Shown here: piece by piece, positions 1 through 12,300 of the stretch
How the letters are laid out: each line of letters begins with the position of its first letter
Numbering within the stretch: position 1 is the first letter of the stretch
From: Ashinkailepas kermadecensis
Lineage: Eukaryota > Arthropoda > Thecostraca > Neolepadidae
Reading direction: 5' to 3'
NCBI GenBank assembly: GCA_034440615.1
Contig: JAOTOM010003989.1
Span: 1-64,000 of the forward strand
Length of the DNA stretch: 64,000 nt
Notes under the pieces: model-generated
The model's database searches: none
Told to the model about the DNA's origin: nothing
The model's input: the letters and a program-made list of their open reading frames with translations, nothing else
Made by a program: the position numbers and the translations under genes

Positions 1-413
1 GAACATGATGTAACCGCCCATTTCCTCTGCAGATGCACACTTTTCATTTGTGAGGAAAAATAACGTGGAAAAGGGGGCTTGGATTTGAGTAATATAGGAT
101 GAAAAATAATGTCCAGATAAAAAAATGTAACATAACCTAACCTAACCTAGCCTAGACTTCCATGCAAGAAATGATTATTTTTATGCCAAATTCTCCCCCC
201 AATTTCTTTTTTCTCAAACATTTTTAACTTAAAAAGTCTAACGTAACCTAATCTAGCTTGAACCGTTTTTGAAGATTTTTTTTCATTTACTAACTTACAA
301 CAAAAGCCTAGCCTAACGCAATTAGACAAAACCTAGCTCCTTTGAATGATTCGTGGAGGTAAAAATGGGTGTAAAACATGTCTTGTGGTTACCTTAGACT
401 GCAATAATATCTC
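1..413. repeat. Truncated TTAGG-bearing MITE-like copy
   Basis: The window opens inside a repeat related to the element at 18323-19039. Bases 1-60 match its GACCACTCATTTT module. Bases about 126-160 carry CCTAA repeats. Bases 370-412 are a degenerate version of its right terminal repeat (cttgt-ggttacctt-caataata). The left end is off the window. No coding potential is visible. Confidence 0.5.
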
Positions 414-1127
414 TTTTGTGCTACCTGGTGTACGTGATGAACCTCCATCTGCATGCTGCATGAGAGCATTGCACTTATTGGTTCACAAAGAACAATAACA
501 TTTTGAAAGTACAATATTTTCAGGAATGGAATCCTGTGCTGATAACATTTTCTGAGTTATAAATTTGCGGATCAGATCTACATCATTTGTGTTAATAAAT
601 ATGAGAAATTCATAGAAATGCATACACCGGTTTGTAGACAAGAAGTTATTCTGATGATTTCTGATGTATTGGAAAATGACAAATTTGCATGATGGAAGCA
701 GGCAAAGTTAAAGTACATATATCTCAATAAGTGGTCAGTTCACTAACAAGACAGAAAATTCACTCAAATATCACTCAAAATGCCAGGCGGCCCACTCTTT
801 TTGCAAGTTTAAAATCGATGCAGTGCTTTCTTGAATCATGTTTAAAGCACATGAAGGAAATGTATTGCTGACACTTGTTAGGAACTGATGTGTGTAACGT
901 TAATTAACATTTCTAATGTCCTGATGTTTGTACACAAAATATAGCTCACTATTGTAAATAGCATGGGAAGTATGATGCCATATATCATGGCTAATTTATG
1001 GTCAAACTGTTATGCAGCAGATTCCCTGCATTGTTACTTAGTTATTTGGGCTTTAGGGCACAGACCATGTTGATCACATAGCTCCCTGCATTGGTGTTAA
1101 CTGATACATCAGTATGTTTGCAAATTC
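414..1127. other. AT-rich stretch without recognised feature
   Basis: I see no gene, RNA or clear repeat here. Reading frames are short and interrupted on both strands. Confidence 0.4.
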
Positions 1128-2868
1128 ACTGATGAGTGAATCCATACCATTCTCACTGGGGTATAAAAGCTACATTATAACATTGTTTATACCGGGCGGC
1201 TGTGTCGGTGCATTGACGGCACGTTAAACTTTCGGTCAAAATTCTGCCGTTTAACTTGAATTAATGGATCGGGTGGTGGGGCCAGGGTTCACGCAACAAG
1301 CTCTGCTTAGCAATCCGACCCTGGTTCATAAAGCCAGCCCAACAAGAACTCGGATGAAACTTATGAAAAAAAAAAAAATGCATATAACAGAAACCCATCT
1401 CGATTGTCCTGCTTACTCAGGACACCATAGAAGTCAATGAAGCCAATGAAAACCATAGAAGTCAATGAAAATGTTACTTCATCCCCTGTATTGTTAATGG
1501 AAACAAGTCTCTTGAACCATATGTTATGTCCTTCACAGTGTTGCTCCATCCACCTCCAACTCCAACCCTGACCAAACTTCAGGAGCTCATTCTTCTCCAA
1601 AGCAGTGTGTTGAAGAAGGTATGTATTGTAGCATAACTACTCTGACCGGAATTCCATGGTATCCACGTTGCCTTACAATCCATCCTTGCTGATCCATGTA
1701 GCAAATGTTTGACTTTCCTCAAACTGTCTGGATAACTGGGGAGTTGAAATCACATGTGTGATGAAACAGATGAACTATTCCTGGATTCTTATGTTGCATC
1801 ATTGCATGGCACAGTGACATACCGAATGGGGAGGGGGAATTGTGGGAAGTTCCCTCACCCCCCCTCCGTCCTGATAGGTTGTGGAGCCCCCAAGAGTCCG
1901 CCGAGCTTAGGAAAAAAATGCGCTATGCTCCCTAAGAATTTCACTCGGTCGACCAAAAATCGCACCGGGGCTCAGAAAAATCACATTCGGGGCCCCCAAA
2001 CGTAGCGCAGGGGCCCCGATAATGACGCTGGGACCTCAAAAGTTTGCACCTGGGCCCCTGAAAATCACGTTGGGGCCGCAAACAAGTCGTGCCGGGATTC
2101 AAGAAAATCACGACGGGGGCCACAAACGGTCGGGCCGGGGCCTCCTGAAAATCACGCCGAGACTGGGGTATTAAGAATTATCACCCGGGCCCCTGAAAAT
2201 CACGCCAGAGGCCTGATAGGTCCCACCGGGGCTCTAAAAGTCTCGTTGAGATCACCCAACAAATGAAGCCGGGGAAATGAACAACAGTCCGGACACGGAA
2301 AATCAATCTGGGATCTCAACAATAGCTCCAAAAGCCCACACAACTTGTTGGGCCCCCACAAACGTGTCGTAGCCACCGCAAGGGATCCCGACAAGTGACG
2401 ACGGGGCCACAAAAATCGCACTTAGACAAAAACAAATTCACGCCGCTTCTCTTGAAAATCTCACTGGGGCCAAAACGTCGTGCCGGAGCCCCACAAGTTG
2501 CAGCTGGCTTCCCAAGTACCAATATATACCCGGAATGTCACCTTGCGGACGGAAAAATTGCGTCAAGGATCCACAAAATAAGAAGTCGTCGGACGCCGGA
2601 AAAGAAACCTGTTTGGGCACCGGAAAAAACGCACCGAGAGCCAGAAAAATCGTACCGGGTTCCAAAAATAGCCTGCAGGGTGCTTATAAAAATAGACTTC
2701 ACCACAAAAACCACAAGGAGACTCCATCGAATCGACCAGAGCACCGGAAAATTAAGAATGGGTCCCGAAAGAAAATTATCCGAAGGACCTTTCTACTCTC
2801 GATCGTGCAATCTGCGGAGAAAAAAAACACGTTGAGCAGCCGCAGTGGCGTACTAAATGGAAAAATTC
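1128..2868 (+). repeat. Dispersed repeat family A, copy 1
   Basis: Bases 1128-1860 match 19288-19850 nearly base for base, for example around gtttgactttcctcaaactg. The following ~1 kb is a degenerate tandem array with a period of about 20-22 nt and a consensus close to GGGGCCCCnGAAAATCACGC. It runs parallel to the array of copy 3 (19850-20780). The copy is interrupted by a SINE-like insertion at 1190-1378. The open frames here are by-products of the 21-nt (7-codon) periodicity. The right edge abuts the family C repeat. Confidence 0.65.
1190..1378 (+). mobile_element. SINE-like retroposon in family A copy 1
   Basis: About 190 bp that is absent from the matching place in copy 3 (around 19345-19370). 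It ends in a run of A at 1365-1377, which fits retroposition. A weak B-box-like GGGTTCACGC lies near 1287. I could not identify a convincing target-site duplication or tRNA head, so the class is uncertain. Confidence 0.45.
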
Positions 2869-3488
2869 CCCTCCCTAACGTTAGGCACCAAGGAAATACT
2901 TTCACCCATCGTCATTACCGTTCAGGTCTGCTGTGCTCTGATGCTATCTCAATGCCGGTGTGTTTTAGCCTGCATCTGATCGCTGAAGTATTTTTATTTA
3001 AGCCGGTGTGTGTTTGTTGGTGTGTGGAGTGAGGAGGAGGGTAACAGTGACGGTGACGGTGACGATAGATCCGAGCCTACTATATGGCACTGCAGTCGCA
3101 TGCTATTACTCAGAGTTGTTATGTTGGTGAGTTCGAGTCTCACCTGTCGCTACTCTTCGCCCGCGACCAATCGGCGTGAGAGATTGGCGACGCTATATGA
3201 CACAACGGTCGACGTGTCGTAGAACCAATGACCAACCAAGAGTTGTTATGTTGAAATGTACTGAGCGCTGCTCTTTTAATTATGTGACTTCACCAGTTAT
3301 TGGGCGATTTTCCCCGTCGGTGAAGATGCTGAATAAACATAAACATACACATCGTCGAATAAGAAATCAGAATTTCTGAGATCTGAAAATATAGTGGGCT
3401 AAATCCGATGAGTTTTTTTTTGGGGGGGGTGTCTAGTGTTTTGGCACTTCGGCCCCCCCCCAATGTTTTTCAAAAATCGACACCCCTG
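2869..3488 (+). repeat. Family C repeat (right end of hAT-like element), copy 1
   Basis: Matches 24072-24534 plus 28135-28192. Shared landmarks are a GACGGT/GACGAT-rich stretch, a G-run, then cacttcggccccc and the terminal TCGACACCCCTG. That terminus is the inverse of the left end CAGGGGCGTCGA at 16364, so C is probably the right end of a hAT-like element whose left end is family B. A SINE occupies 3127-3238. This copy shows the site that is empty of the pogo element present at 24537. Confidence 0.6.
3127..3238 (+). mobile_element. 5'-truncated tRNA-type SINE with perfect 15-bp TSD
   Basis: Flanked by AGAGTTGTTATGTTG at 3112-3126 and again at 3239-3253. The homologous unoccupied site is at about 24325-24340 in the other family C copy. 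The body matches the 3' part of the full-length SINE at 38140-38305 (ggcgacgctatatga-c-caacgg, then tcgta-aaccaat). The tRNA-like head is mostly missing, as expected for 5' truncation during target-primed reverse transcription. Confidence 0.85.
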
Positions 3489-5509
3489 GTGGTCTCGCCA
3501 TTATGGACAGTGTTCCTCGCCTGGATGAAGGCTTAACTGCCAAGAAGGGGGCTCATCGAACTAGCTCCGAGGGCTTATACAAGTGCTCTGGTATCTTTGA
3601 CTGACATACCCTAGCTTTTAATGAAAGGTCGGTGCCGCGCCGGGCCTTATCCGCCGTATACTGATACTGTGCGACCAGGTGAACGTGCTCACGAGCGGGC
3701 ACGGATCCCTACCACGTTGGGCACGTCCCCTGGCCGTCTTTATAACCTAGCCTGCCCTACCCTTTCAGCCTCGGGGCTTATGGCACGCCAAATCCGTCCG
3801 ACCTTCCCCCCCCCCGAAGGCTACACGGTTCCGTGACGAAACGTATAGCGAACGGGGGGGCGGACTCACGACCTTGCAGTGTTTTGCTTTAACCTAGTGT
3901 TTGGCGCCAAACTCGACGGACGCAAGGTGGGGCTCGACAGCCCATCCGACCTTGCATACTGTGCCCGACCCCAGCTGCGCTACTGGATCACAGAAGCCAG
4001 CGGGCTTTTGCAGTCAAAGAACCAGAGCATGTGCTTAATGCCCCCAAAGTACACGATCATCGCACCCCTTCTCGCAATTGGACATCATCCAAACGCAGAT
4101 CATATATGTATATATAAACAACATTAATTTTCTAGTCAAGTTAAAAGTTGGCTTTGACACTCATTACCCTTACCCGAGAACATTCAGTTCATAGGAGAAC
4201 GGCTGGCAGGTCGGCTGCTCGCTTATATGTGGATTTACTTCATATGTCAAATTAATATCGGGCACATATCTAAACATCATGTGTGAAACTCTTGTGTCGG
4301 AAAGTACACACGGTACTATCTACACCTCCTTGTCGGCTGTTGGTCACCCGGTCAAAGCGAAACGCGACGCGCACCCCTCAGCGCCCGAGGCACAGCCGCC
4401 ATTTTCGGTCTGGATGTAAATACACTCTTCTCCACCCACCTGAGCGCCGAGGTATTTACTATGCTGCCGGTCCTGGGAGGGTCGTATTCCTTACGCCATT
4501 CATTCACGTTAATCCCCACGGAGGGTCACTGACTCGGCCATCGGCATCCGACCTCAATGCTATCTGGGTTATCACGAAAGTTAGGCCACTGAACACACGG
4601 CTGGATGGCGCCCCTGGAGTTTTGGATTTTTGAATTAGCTTGCACCACGGCGGCTAGATAGGCTATAATATCACTTCTTTATCTCCGGTAAATGTAAGGG
4701 TCGAACGCTTTGGACGAGGAGGGAAAAACATGGCTATTGCAAGCACAGTTTTCAACGTGCTAACTGTCAGACCGAACGATAATCATTTTCACGATCCATT
4801 CTGGCCCGGTGGCGGTGGCAAGGCGGATGTTGCACATACAGTTTTCAACGTACGGCATATTGGGCTGAGCGATGGTCATTTTCACGACCCACCCAGCCCA
4901 GGGTCACGAGAGGACGTGAGAATCCGATGTGTGCACAGTACCCCTGATCGTTAGTGCAAACTATGCCCCTTTCTTTATCCCAAGTATTACCTTTCACCGC
5001 TAATCCTGCACGTCAAAGGCTGGACAACTGCTCCGTCTCTCTGCTGATGCCACCACAGAATTTCTATGCATAATCTAATATATTTACATTTATATACACC
5101 GTATTACATTACGCCCACACACTGCTTACACGCACACTACTCGGCATCTCCCACCTCTCCATTCTTGCAAGCGACATACTTCCTCCCCCTACATACCTAC
5201 ATACCCTGGCCTATACAAGGCGTGCGACGTCGGCGCCACCGGCCGTGTCACACATACCGCACACATCACATAGTCTAATTGCCCCCCCCTCCCCAAGATG
5301 GGTCGCTCCTTTGAACAATGAATTAGGTTGAGGGGGAAATAGCTGTGATAGAAAATAGGCCGGTTTGGAAGAAGGAAGGCATGGCAGGCCGATGGCACTC
5401 ACATGTTAGTTGCTCGGCTGGCCTCTTCGGTCGTCGCCACGCTGCCTGAGCTCCGTGAGTGAGAGACTGCCCGAGTACGAGAGTCTCCGAGCGAGAGCGT
5501 CTCCGAGAG
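3489..5509. other. No recognised gene; small 93-bp duplication
   Basis: No homology was recognised. Two imperfect 93-bp units start at 4745 and 4838 (both acagttttcaacgt, later cattttcacga). They lie in a 74-codon frame at 4730-4954 that repeats the pattern TVFNV...HFHDP, but there is no further support for coding. Long stretches are GC-rich and unlike the AT-rich flanks. Confidence 0.35.
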
Positions 5510-5641
5510 AGTGCTCCGGCGCGAGCGCGTCCCCGAGAGAGTGAGCTCCAGCGCGAGAGCGTCCCCGAGAGAGTGAGCTCCAGCGCGAGAGCGTCCCCGA
5601 GAGAGTGAGCTCCAGCGCGAGAGCGTCCCCGAGAGAGTGAG
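5510..5641. repeat. 32-bp minisatellite, about 4 units
   Basis: Near-perfect tandem copies of a 32-bp unit that includes gcgtccccgagagagtgag. Less regular related units extend left to about 5455. Open frames across it on the minus strand (AGAHSLGDALALEL-like repeats) follow from the repeat and are not evidence of a gene. Confidence 0.85.
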
Positions 5642-6119
5642 TCCGTTTTCTCTCTGCCTTCCAGTTTTTCTTCGATGGCTATAGCCCCGCCTCCTTCACT
5701 CTTGGCCACTCCCAGGGCTCCGGATTGTATTCTTTCTTCTTGATTGGTAGGAACTTTTTTTCTTTTTCTTCCCCTTAGGCCGTGTGCAGGGTGAAGCCGC
5801 CGGGGGCTGTCAGGGCGGTCTGTATCTCTGGAAATTTCCACTGACTTCACCGGTGTCACCGACCTCACAGCTGGCCGGCCTTTCTCCTTGTGCCGATCGG
5901 GATCGGCTTGTCATGTTGTTGACTGGTTGGGACGGGGTAGCGGGCCAGAACGAGGTGATTAATCCGGGTTCGGCGCTTAATTTCTCCAGAGTTTTCGCTC
6001 CCGCCATTAATCCGCACAGGTGCGCGCTGGTCGGGTCCAGACGGGCGGATGAAAAACACGCAGTGAGAAGGGACAGCTGGTGGCTGGGATCTGACCGGGC
6101 GTCTTGCAGCCTGGTCGGG
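5642..6119. other. No recognised feature
   Basis: Overlapping open frames on both strands, none with recognisable protein similarity. I see nothing supportable here. Confidence 0.3.
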
Positions 6120-7290
6120 TATGAAAATATTGAAAAGTGCATGCCGAAAAAATGTAAGCTTTCTTACAGTACCAGATGCCTTCAAAAATATCATACGGCC
6201 CCCACAAAAATGGCACTGGAGCTTGAAAAATCGCGGTGGAACACAAAAATATGGCGCAGGGGGTCAAACAAATCAGGCCGAGATTCAGACAATAAAAAAT
6301 CAGAAGAAGTCCCAAAAAATCGCGTCGAGCACAGAACACTGGCGTCAGGTCCCCAGAACCACGCGCCTGGACCCGAAAAATCGTTACGGAACCCCCAAAG
6401 TCGTGCTGGGGTCACACCAATGTCCGTCAGGAGCCCCAAATAAACACAGCAAGACCCTAAACGCACAACGGAAGGCGGAAAAGGCACCGGACCCTCAAAG
6501 CGCAACGAGTCTCACAAAAACAGGAGTCTCTCGCAAGGCCTTCAAATATGCGTTGCATCCCTAAATAAACACACCGGGAGCTCTAAAAAAAAACCACACC
6601 GGAGGCCCACAAAGCATACCGGGGCCATGAGACCGCATGGGAGCTTCAAGAACCGGCTCGGCTCGCAAAAAGCGGCATGGACCTAAAAACAACAAATAGG
6701 CCTGGCACTAAATAAACACATCGAGGCATTCGAAAACGCGCCGGTACCTAACAACATTTATCGGTGCACAAAAAGCAACAAAACCATAACAAGAACCGAA
6801 GTCTTAAAAATGTGCCGGGCCCCTCACACAAATTGGCTCGGGCCCTAAAACACATCCGTAGCCGAAAAAAAACGCAATGGATCAACAACAACAAAACACA
6901 CCTAGCCAATCTGGGAGCATATTTAACCAAAGAGACGAAGTGCATCAAGGCTCAGCGCGTAACCAGATTTCTCAACTACCAGAAAATGTGGGTAGAAGAG
7001 AACTAATCATTAAAATGAATTTATTGAATTTTTCCCTTCGCGTAAAATATGGCGCAAGACAATGTGGTAGCAATTAGCAAATCGTAGGAGGCCTAGCATA
7101 AACCGTAGACTCGCACGAAGTCTGGCCAATACGCCGAATGCGCAAAGCCGGTGTACACGTTCACGAACGTTGGCGTAGTGGCGACCGGGCGTTATGAATT
7201 GGAATACCTGAAATAGGAAAAGTTTGCATTTTAAAGTGATTTGCACAGGTGTAACTTCAGCGGCCCAAGGCGATATATACCAGGTGGCGT
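6120..7290 (+). repeat. Family A copy 2, left part (degenerate 21-nt array plus middle segment)
   Basis: 6180-6740 is a degenerate array of ~21-nt units (for example cccccacaaaaatggcac, gaacccccaaagtcgtgc). 6740-7280 matches 20780-21260 of copy 3, including ggaggcctagca and cacgttcacgaacgttggcg. Homology stops near 7275 and resumes at 15770, so this copy appears split by about 8.5 kb containing the LINE at 7303-13592 and other sequence. Confidence 0.6.
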
Positions 7291-8091
7291 CATCCCTACT
7301 GCATACTCTCTTCAAGCTATTGATTCGCACGTCCTAAACCAACGTCGAGCCAGCCCGCTTTTGATTCGCCAAGTCCCATTCCAACACCGCAGTCACTTCC
7401 AAGTGCCCAGCCTAGACGCCAGCCGACTTTCAGACAGCAGTCGACTCCGCCGTCAAACAGCCTCCACACACACCATACACTCACACACACACAGCTCCTG
7501 ATACCATCAGTTCCAGCCACCAGCCACCCGTCTGTCACTCACACACACCCTACACACTCACTTAACCTTCCCTCTTTCCTCCGTCTCATCGCCTCCTGCT
7601 ACCGTCTCATCGTCTCCCGCTGCCCTCTACCTCATCACCTCTTCAGCGACTACATCTTCTCTCCTAGATCTTCTAGCTTCCTCCGTCTTCCACACCTTCG
7701 ACCCAGACTTCTCCTTCATCTACATCTGGCCTTCAGGACCTTACTCCTCTGCCTCTTCGTTCCTGACGCCTTCTTCTACAGTACGGTCAGTCCGGCGGTG
7801 CTGCCACTCCCTCCCGGTCGCCCTCCCAGCCCACCCCCATTCTCCCTCTAGTGCCTTCTGCACGATCTTTTTCTGCTCTTTCCTAACCGTGCTCCCTTCA
7901 AGCACAGTTTCCATTTTCTTTGTGTTCTCTTGAACTTTCCTGCCCTACTTTTACACCTGTCGGGCTTTCTTCTCGCCCTTCCGCACCCTCCGCCAGTGTT
8001 TTGTAATTGTATTGTACTGTTACACTCACCTGCCACCTACCACCTCTTTCTCAACATCACGTACCACACAACACATAACACTCACAGCAAC

Positions 8092-9372
8092 ATGAACGCA
8101 CCCGAAGCACCCACGGGAGAGTTCTTCCTCTGCCGCCGGGGGGACGGGAAGCCTATGGGCTCCCTGGACCCCTGGCTGGTGGAGGAGTGCATCAGTCACC
8201 TCACAGGGGCGCCCCTCCACGCCAACCAAATACGCTCAGGGGCGCTCCTCATTCAAGCAAATGACCACATCGATGGTCGGATTTTGCCGACCATAAAGAA
8301 CATACACCACACACCTGTCACCATCACACCGGCCACCCACCTCAACACTTCCCAGGGAACCATCCTGGCCCCGGAGCTGGCCTGCGTGTCGGTGGAGGAC
8401 CTGGCCCTCAAGCTTGGGGACCAGGGGGTCTCCGCCGCCTATAGGCCACCTCCGAGGTCAGGACGCCCCAACCACATCCTCATCATCACCTTCACCACAC
8501 GGACACCCCCGGCCTACCTGAAGGCTGGCTACATGAGGTATACAGTCCAGCCTCGCGCACCCCTCCCTAGACGCTGTCAGAAGTGCCAGCGATATGGGCA
8601 CACAAGGGGGGGGGGGTGTCGCTCCACAAACACCACCTGCGGCCGCTGTGCCGGGCCTCATGACACGGACACCTGCTCCAGCGGCGAGCTGCGCTGCGCC
8701 GCTTGCGGGGACGAACATGCGGCCTGGAGCCGGGACTGCCCAACCTGGACCATGGAGCGGGAGGTCCTGCGCCTGGTACATCTTGAGGGATGGTCCCTGC
8801 CCCGGGCCAGAGCATGGCTGGTCGACCCGCAGCGCGCGTGGCCTGCTCGCCGCCGCCCAGAGCCCGGCACGCCCCACCACACACCACCGCCAACAACTCA
8901 CGAGGAGTACCCGACACTGCCCACAACAAAACACACTAGGAACGCCGGCACACAAACAACAGACAAACCACAACACACCTCAACACCTGCCGCATGCATG
9001 ACAACACCAACACCGACAACCACCACAGGCCCACGTGCAACTCAACAACCACCACCACCACCACCACCAGTCCACCACCCAACAACCGCTCCACCCTCAT
9101 ACCCTCCACCACCACTGAGTTACCCAACATCATCACCATCGCCACAAACATCGCCGGCATCCGACGCTTCGGCACCGCACCCACCTCACACTAGAGACCA
9201 GGGCACTACAGGTACTGACGACCCCTCGGACACTGAGCACTACTCCACCGACTCGGAACTGACAACACCCCTACACCTGACACCACCCTCCTACAGACAG
9301 CCCAAAAAAACACCCAAAGGTAGACACACCCTTAAGAAGCCACTCACACGAGCCAACACCCACCACCAATGA
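8092..9372 (+). CDS. LINE ORF1 protein (gag-like, zinc knuckles)
   Basis: A protein of 426 residues that probably binds LINE RNA and forms the ribonucleoprotein with ORF2. I start it at the ATG at 8092, just after the leader; the same frame is open further upstream but lies in pyrimidine-rich leader. Residues ~10-160 have no motif I can name but sit where related ORF1s carry an RRM-like fold. A cysteine/histidine cluster follows (CQKCQRYGHTRGGGC, then CGRCAGPHDTDTC, then CAACGDEH...C), i.e. three CCHC-type knuckles as in I-group ORF1s. The C-terminal third is Pro/Thr-rich and low complexity. The stop overlaps the ORF2 start as ATGA, suggesting reinitiation for ORF2. Confidence 0.85.
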   Translation: MNAPEAPTGEFFLCRRGDGKPMGSLDPWLVEECISHLTGAPLHANQIRSGALLIQANDHIDGRILPTIKNIHHTPVTITPATHLNTSQGTILAPELACVSVEDLALKLGDQGVSAAYRPPPRSGRPNHILIITFTTRTPPAYLKAGYMRYTVQPRAPLPRRCQKCQRYGHTRGGGCRSTNTTCGRCAGPHDTDTCSSGELRCAACGDEHAAWSRDCPTWTMEREVLRLVHLEGWSLPRARAWLVDPQRAWPARRRPEPGTPHHTPPPTTHEEYPTLPTTKHTRNAGTQTTDKPQHTSTPAACMTTPTPTTTTGPRATQQPPPPPPPVHHPTTAPPSYPPPPLSYPTSSPSPQTSPASDASAPHPPHTRDQGTTGTDDPSDTEHYSTDSELTTPLHLTPPSYRQPKKTPKGRHTLKKPLTRANTHHQ

Positions 9373-12300
9373 ACACCATACTCCAATGGAACACACACGG
9401 ACTGATCAGACACTGGCACGAATTCAAACATTACGCACTGCAAACAACCCACACAGCACTATGCATTCAAGAAACACACTTCCAACCCAACGATCCTTAC
9501 CACTTCAACATTTCGCAATACACACTACACAGGCAAGACTCACACCACGCACACAGGTCAGGCGGTGTTTGCACGTACGTTAGGAACACCACACCTCATC
9601 GCCTGATACACTTCAACACCACAGCAGACATACTACTCACTGAAATCCACATACATAACAACGCCTACACACTTGTTAACATATATGACCCCCCCGGCGA
9701 CACGCAGACACCCTTTCGGAATTAAATAAAGCACTTGACCAAATCCACACCCCGGTCATAGTCACCGGAGATTTCAACTCTCACCACCCACTATGGGACA
9801 CCCGCACAACACAACCTGATCACAGAGCACTAACACTCATCACATTAGCCACCCGACACAACCTCACCGTACTTAATACTGGGTCACCAACCTACCTTAT
9901 ACCTATTTCCGCCACTACCCCTCCCACGACCCCAGACGTAACCCTTGCTTCCTCGCGCATATCTCTATCTTTAACCTGGGCCGCCGATCCCGACCCACTC
10001 TTTAGTGACCACGCACCCATAATCATTACCTTCCACCAACTCCCAGCCACCGGCCCACCAAATTATCCCCCTGGCCGATGGAATCTTAAAAAAGCATCCT
10101 GGACACCCTTCTCAGATTCCCTAGCCGCACAAACAGCCCACAACCCACAACTCTCACCAGAACAATTTTCCGACATTCTCCTAACTACAGCACACCAACA
10201 CATACCACAGACAAAACCACGCCACCAACTCAAGCCTCGCGCGGCCCCCTGGTGGAACGACGAATGCCACGGGGCAATCCGCGCGAGGAACCATGCACGA
10301 CACAGATACGAAAGACACCGCACACCGGACACACTCACCAGGTACAAACAACTCAAGGCACTCTGCAAGCGAACCATAAAACACGAAAAAAGGAAATCCT
10401 GGATGAACTTCTCTACTCAATTTAACAGATTCACCTCTCTCGGCGAAATCTGGTCACTCCTGAAAACATTCCAAACCCGACAACGCCCACCAATAAACGC
10501 CATCATACTTAGACAGAACAACAACACCATCACAGACCCCCAAACAATCACCAACATTTTCGCACACACCTACCACCTTAGATCATCCACACTTCCACAG
10601 AACCCCCCGCACCCCATCCGACACACACGTCAACACCTCTACAACACTAGGTTTACACTCACCGAATTAGAACTTGCAATTGCAGAGACAGGAAATACAA
10701 GCGTACGCCCAGACAATATACATTACTCTTTCTTCAAACACCTCCCAACACAAGCAGTACAGGTACTCCTCGAAACATACAACACTGCATGGACAACACA
10801 TACATATCCACAATCATGGCTGCACGCCCTCCTTATACCTATCCCTAAACCAAACACTGACTCCACTCTATGCGACTCCTACCGCCCCATCGCCCTCACC
10901 AGCTGCTTCCACAAACTTTTCGAACGACTTGTCAAAAAACGACTCCTTTACATCATCCAGACCCAAAAACTCATTGCTCCCAATCAATCAGGTTTCCTTC
11001 CCAACAGATCCTGCATAGACAATCTTACCTATCTCATCACACACATCCAGGAAGCGGCGGCAAAAAAGCTTCCCACCGTCGCCGTCTTCCTGGACCTAAA
11101 ACAAGCATACGATACCATCAACATAACAGCGCTCCTACAACACCTCTCAAACATAGACATACAGGGCCGACTACTACACTACTTACACTTCTATCTCCTA
11201 AAACGATCATTTCAAGTCAAAATTGGTTCCCACACCTCAGACACTAAATTCCCCACAACCGGTTTAATGCAAGGCTCAGTTCTCAGCCCCCTCCTCTTCA
11301 TTCTCGGCCTGAACTCAGTCATCCCCAACAACCTCCCAGTCAAAATTGCACTATACGCAGATGACATCGTACTCTGGACATCACAAGACTCACCGGACCA
11401 CTCAGTAACAATGCTACAGAACGCCCTAACAGATCTCCACGACAAGCTAACATTACTAAACCTACACATTGCACCACACAAATCCAAATGCATGATCTTC
11501 GGCTATAAGCCACACACATATTTACAGCCACTGAAACTAGACAACACTCCCATACCCTTTGTCACAACAGCAAAATTCCTAGGCATCACTTTAGACCCAC
11601 GACTCACCTTCAAACCACACATACTCAACATCCAAAAACGCGCATCCAAAAGAATAAACATCTCACGAGCACTATCCGGCACAGATTGGGGTTCCGACCG
11701 AAATTCTCTACTGACCTTATATAAATCCATCATTCGACCAATCATGGAATACGGGTCAATACTTTTCGAAAACGCAGCTAAATCAAACCTCAAACTCCTA
11801 GACTCTCTTCAACACCAATGCCTAAAAATAGCCACAGGAGCATACACAACCTCACCCTCCCTCGCTCTTCATATATACAACCACATACCAGAACTACAAC
11901 ACAGACGCACAGAAGCACTACTCAGATACCACTACAAAACACAACTCATTAGACAACACCCATGCACTAAGGCCCTCCAAATCCGCTCCAAACGCATACA
12001 CCAACTCATGAAAAAAGTACCATTCAAAACCACAATAGGATGCCGCATTCAACAACACGCAAGAAACCTACACCTCGCACTACCCACCTCAAAACCACTC
12101 CCACCACCTAAAGCATGGTGGAAACACCACACCCCCACAACACACTTCCTAATCGACAAACCTAAACGTACATACACAGACGTAGAAATACAACAACTCT
12201 TCCTTCAATTCATATCACAATACGCAAATTACAACATCATCTACACCGACGGCTCCAAATCGCACACACACCAGACGGGCTCAGCGGCGGTGCTGCATAC

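Noticed and set aside
1754..3032. Overlapping 60-165-codon frames as host genes
   Set aside because: They follow the degenerate 21-nt array of family A, occur on both strands and have no recognised similarity.
9700..9730. Programmed frameshift in LINE ORF2
   Set aside because: It lies inside the endonuclease domain, and no slippery site or known precedent is seen. A private one-base loss is simpler.
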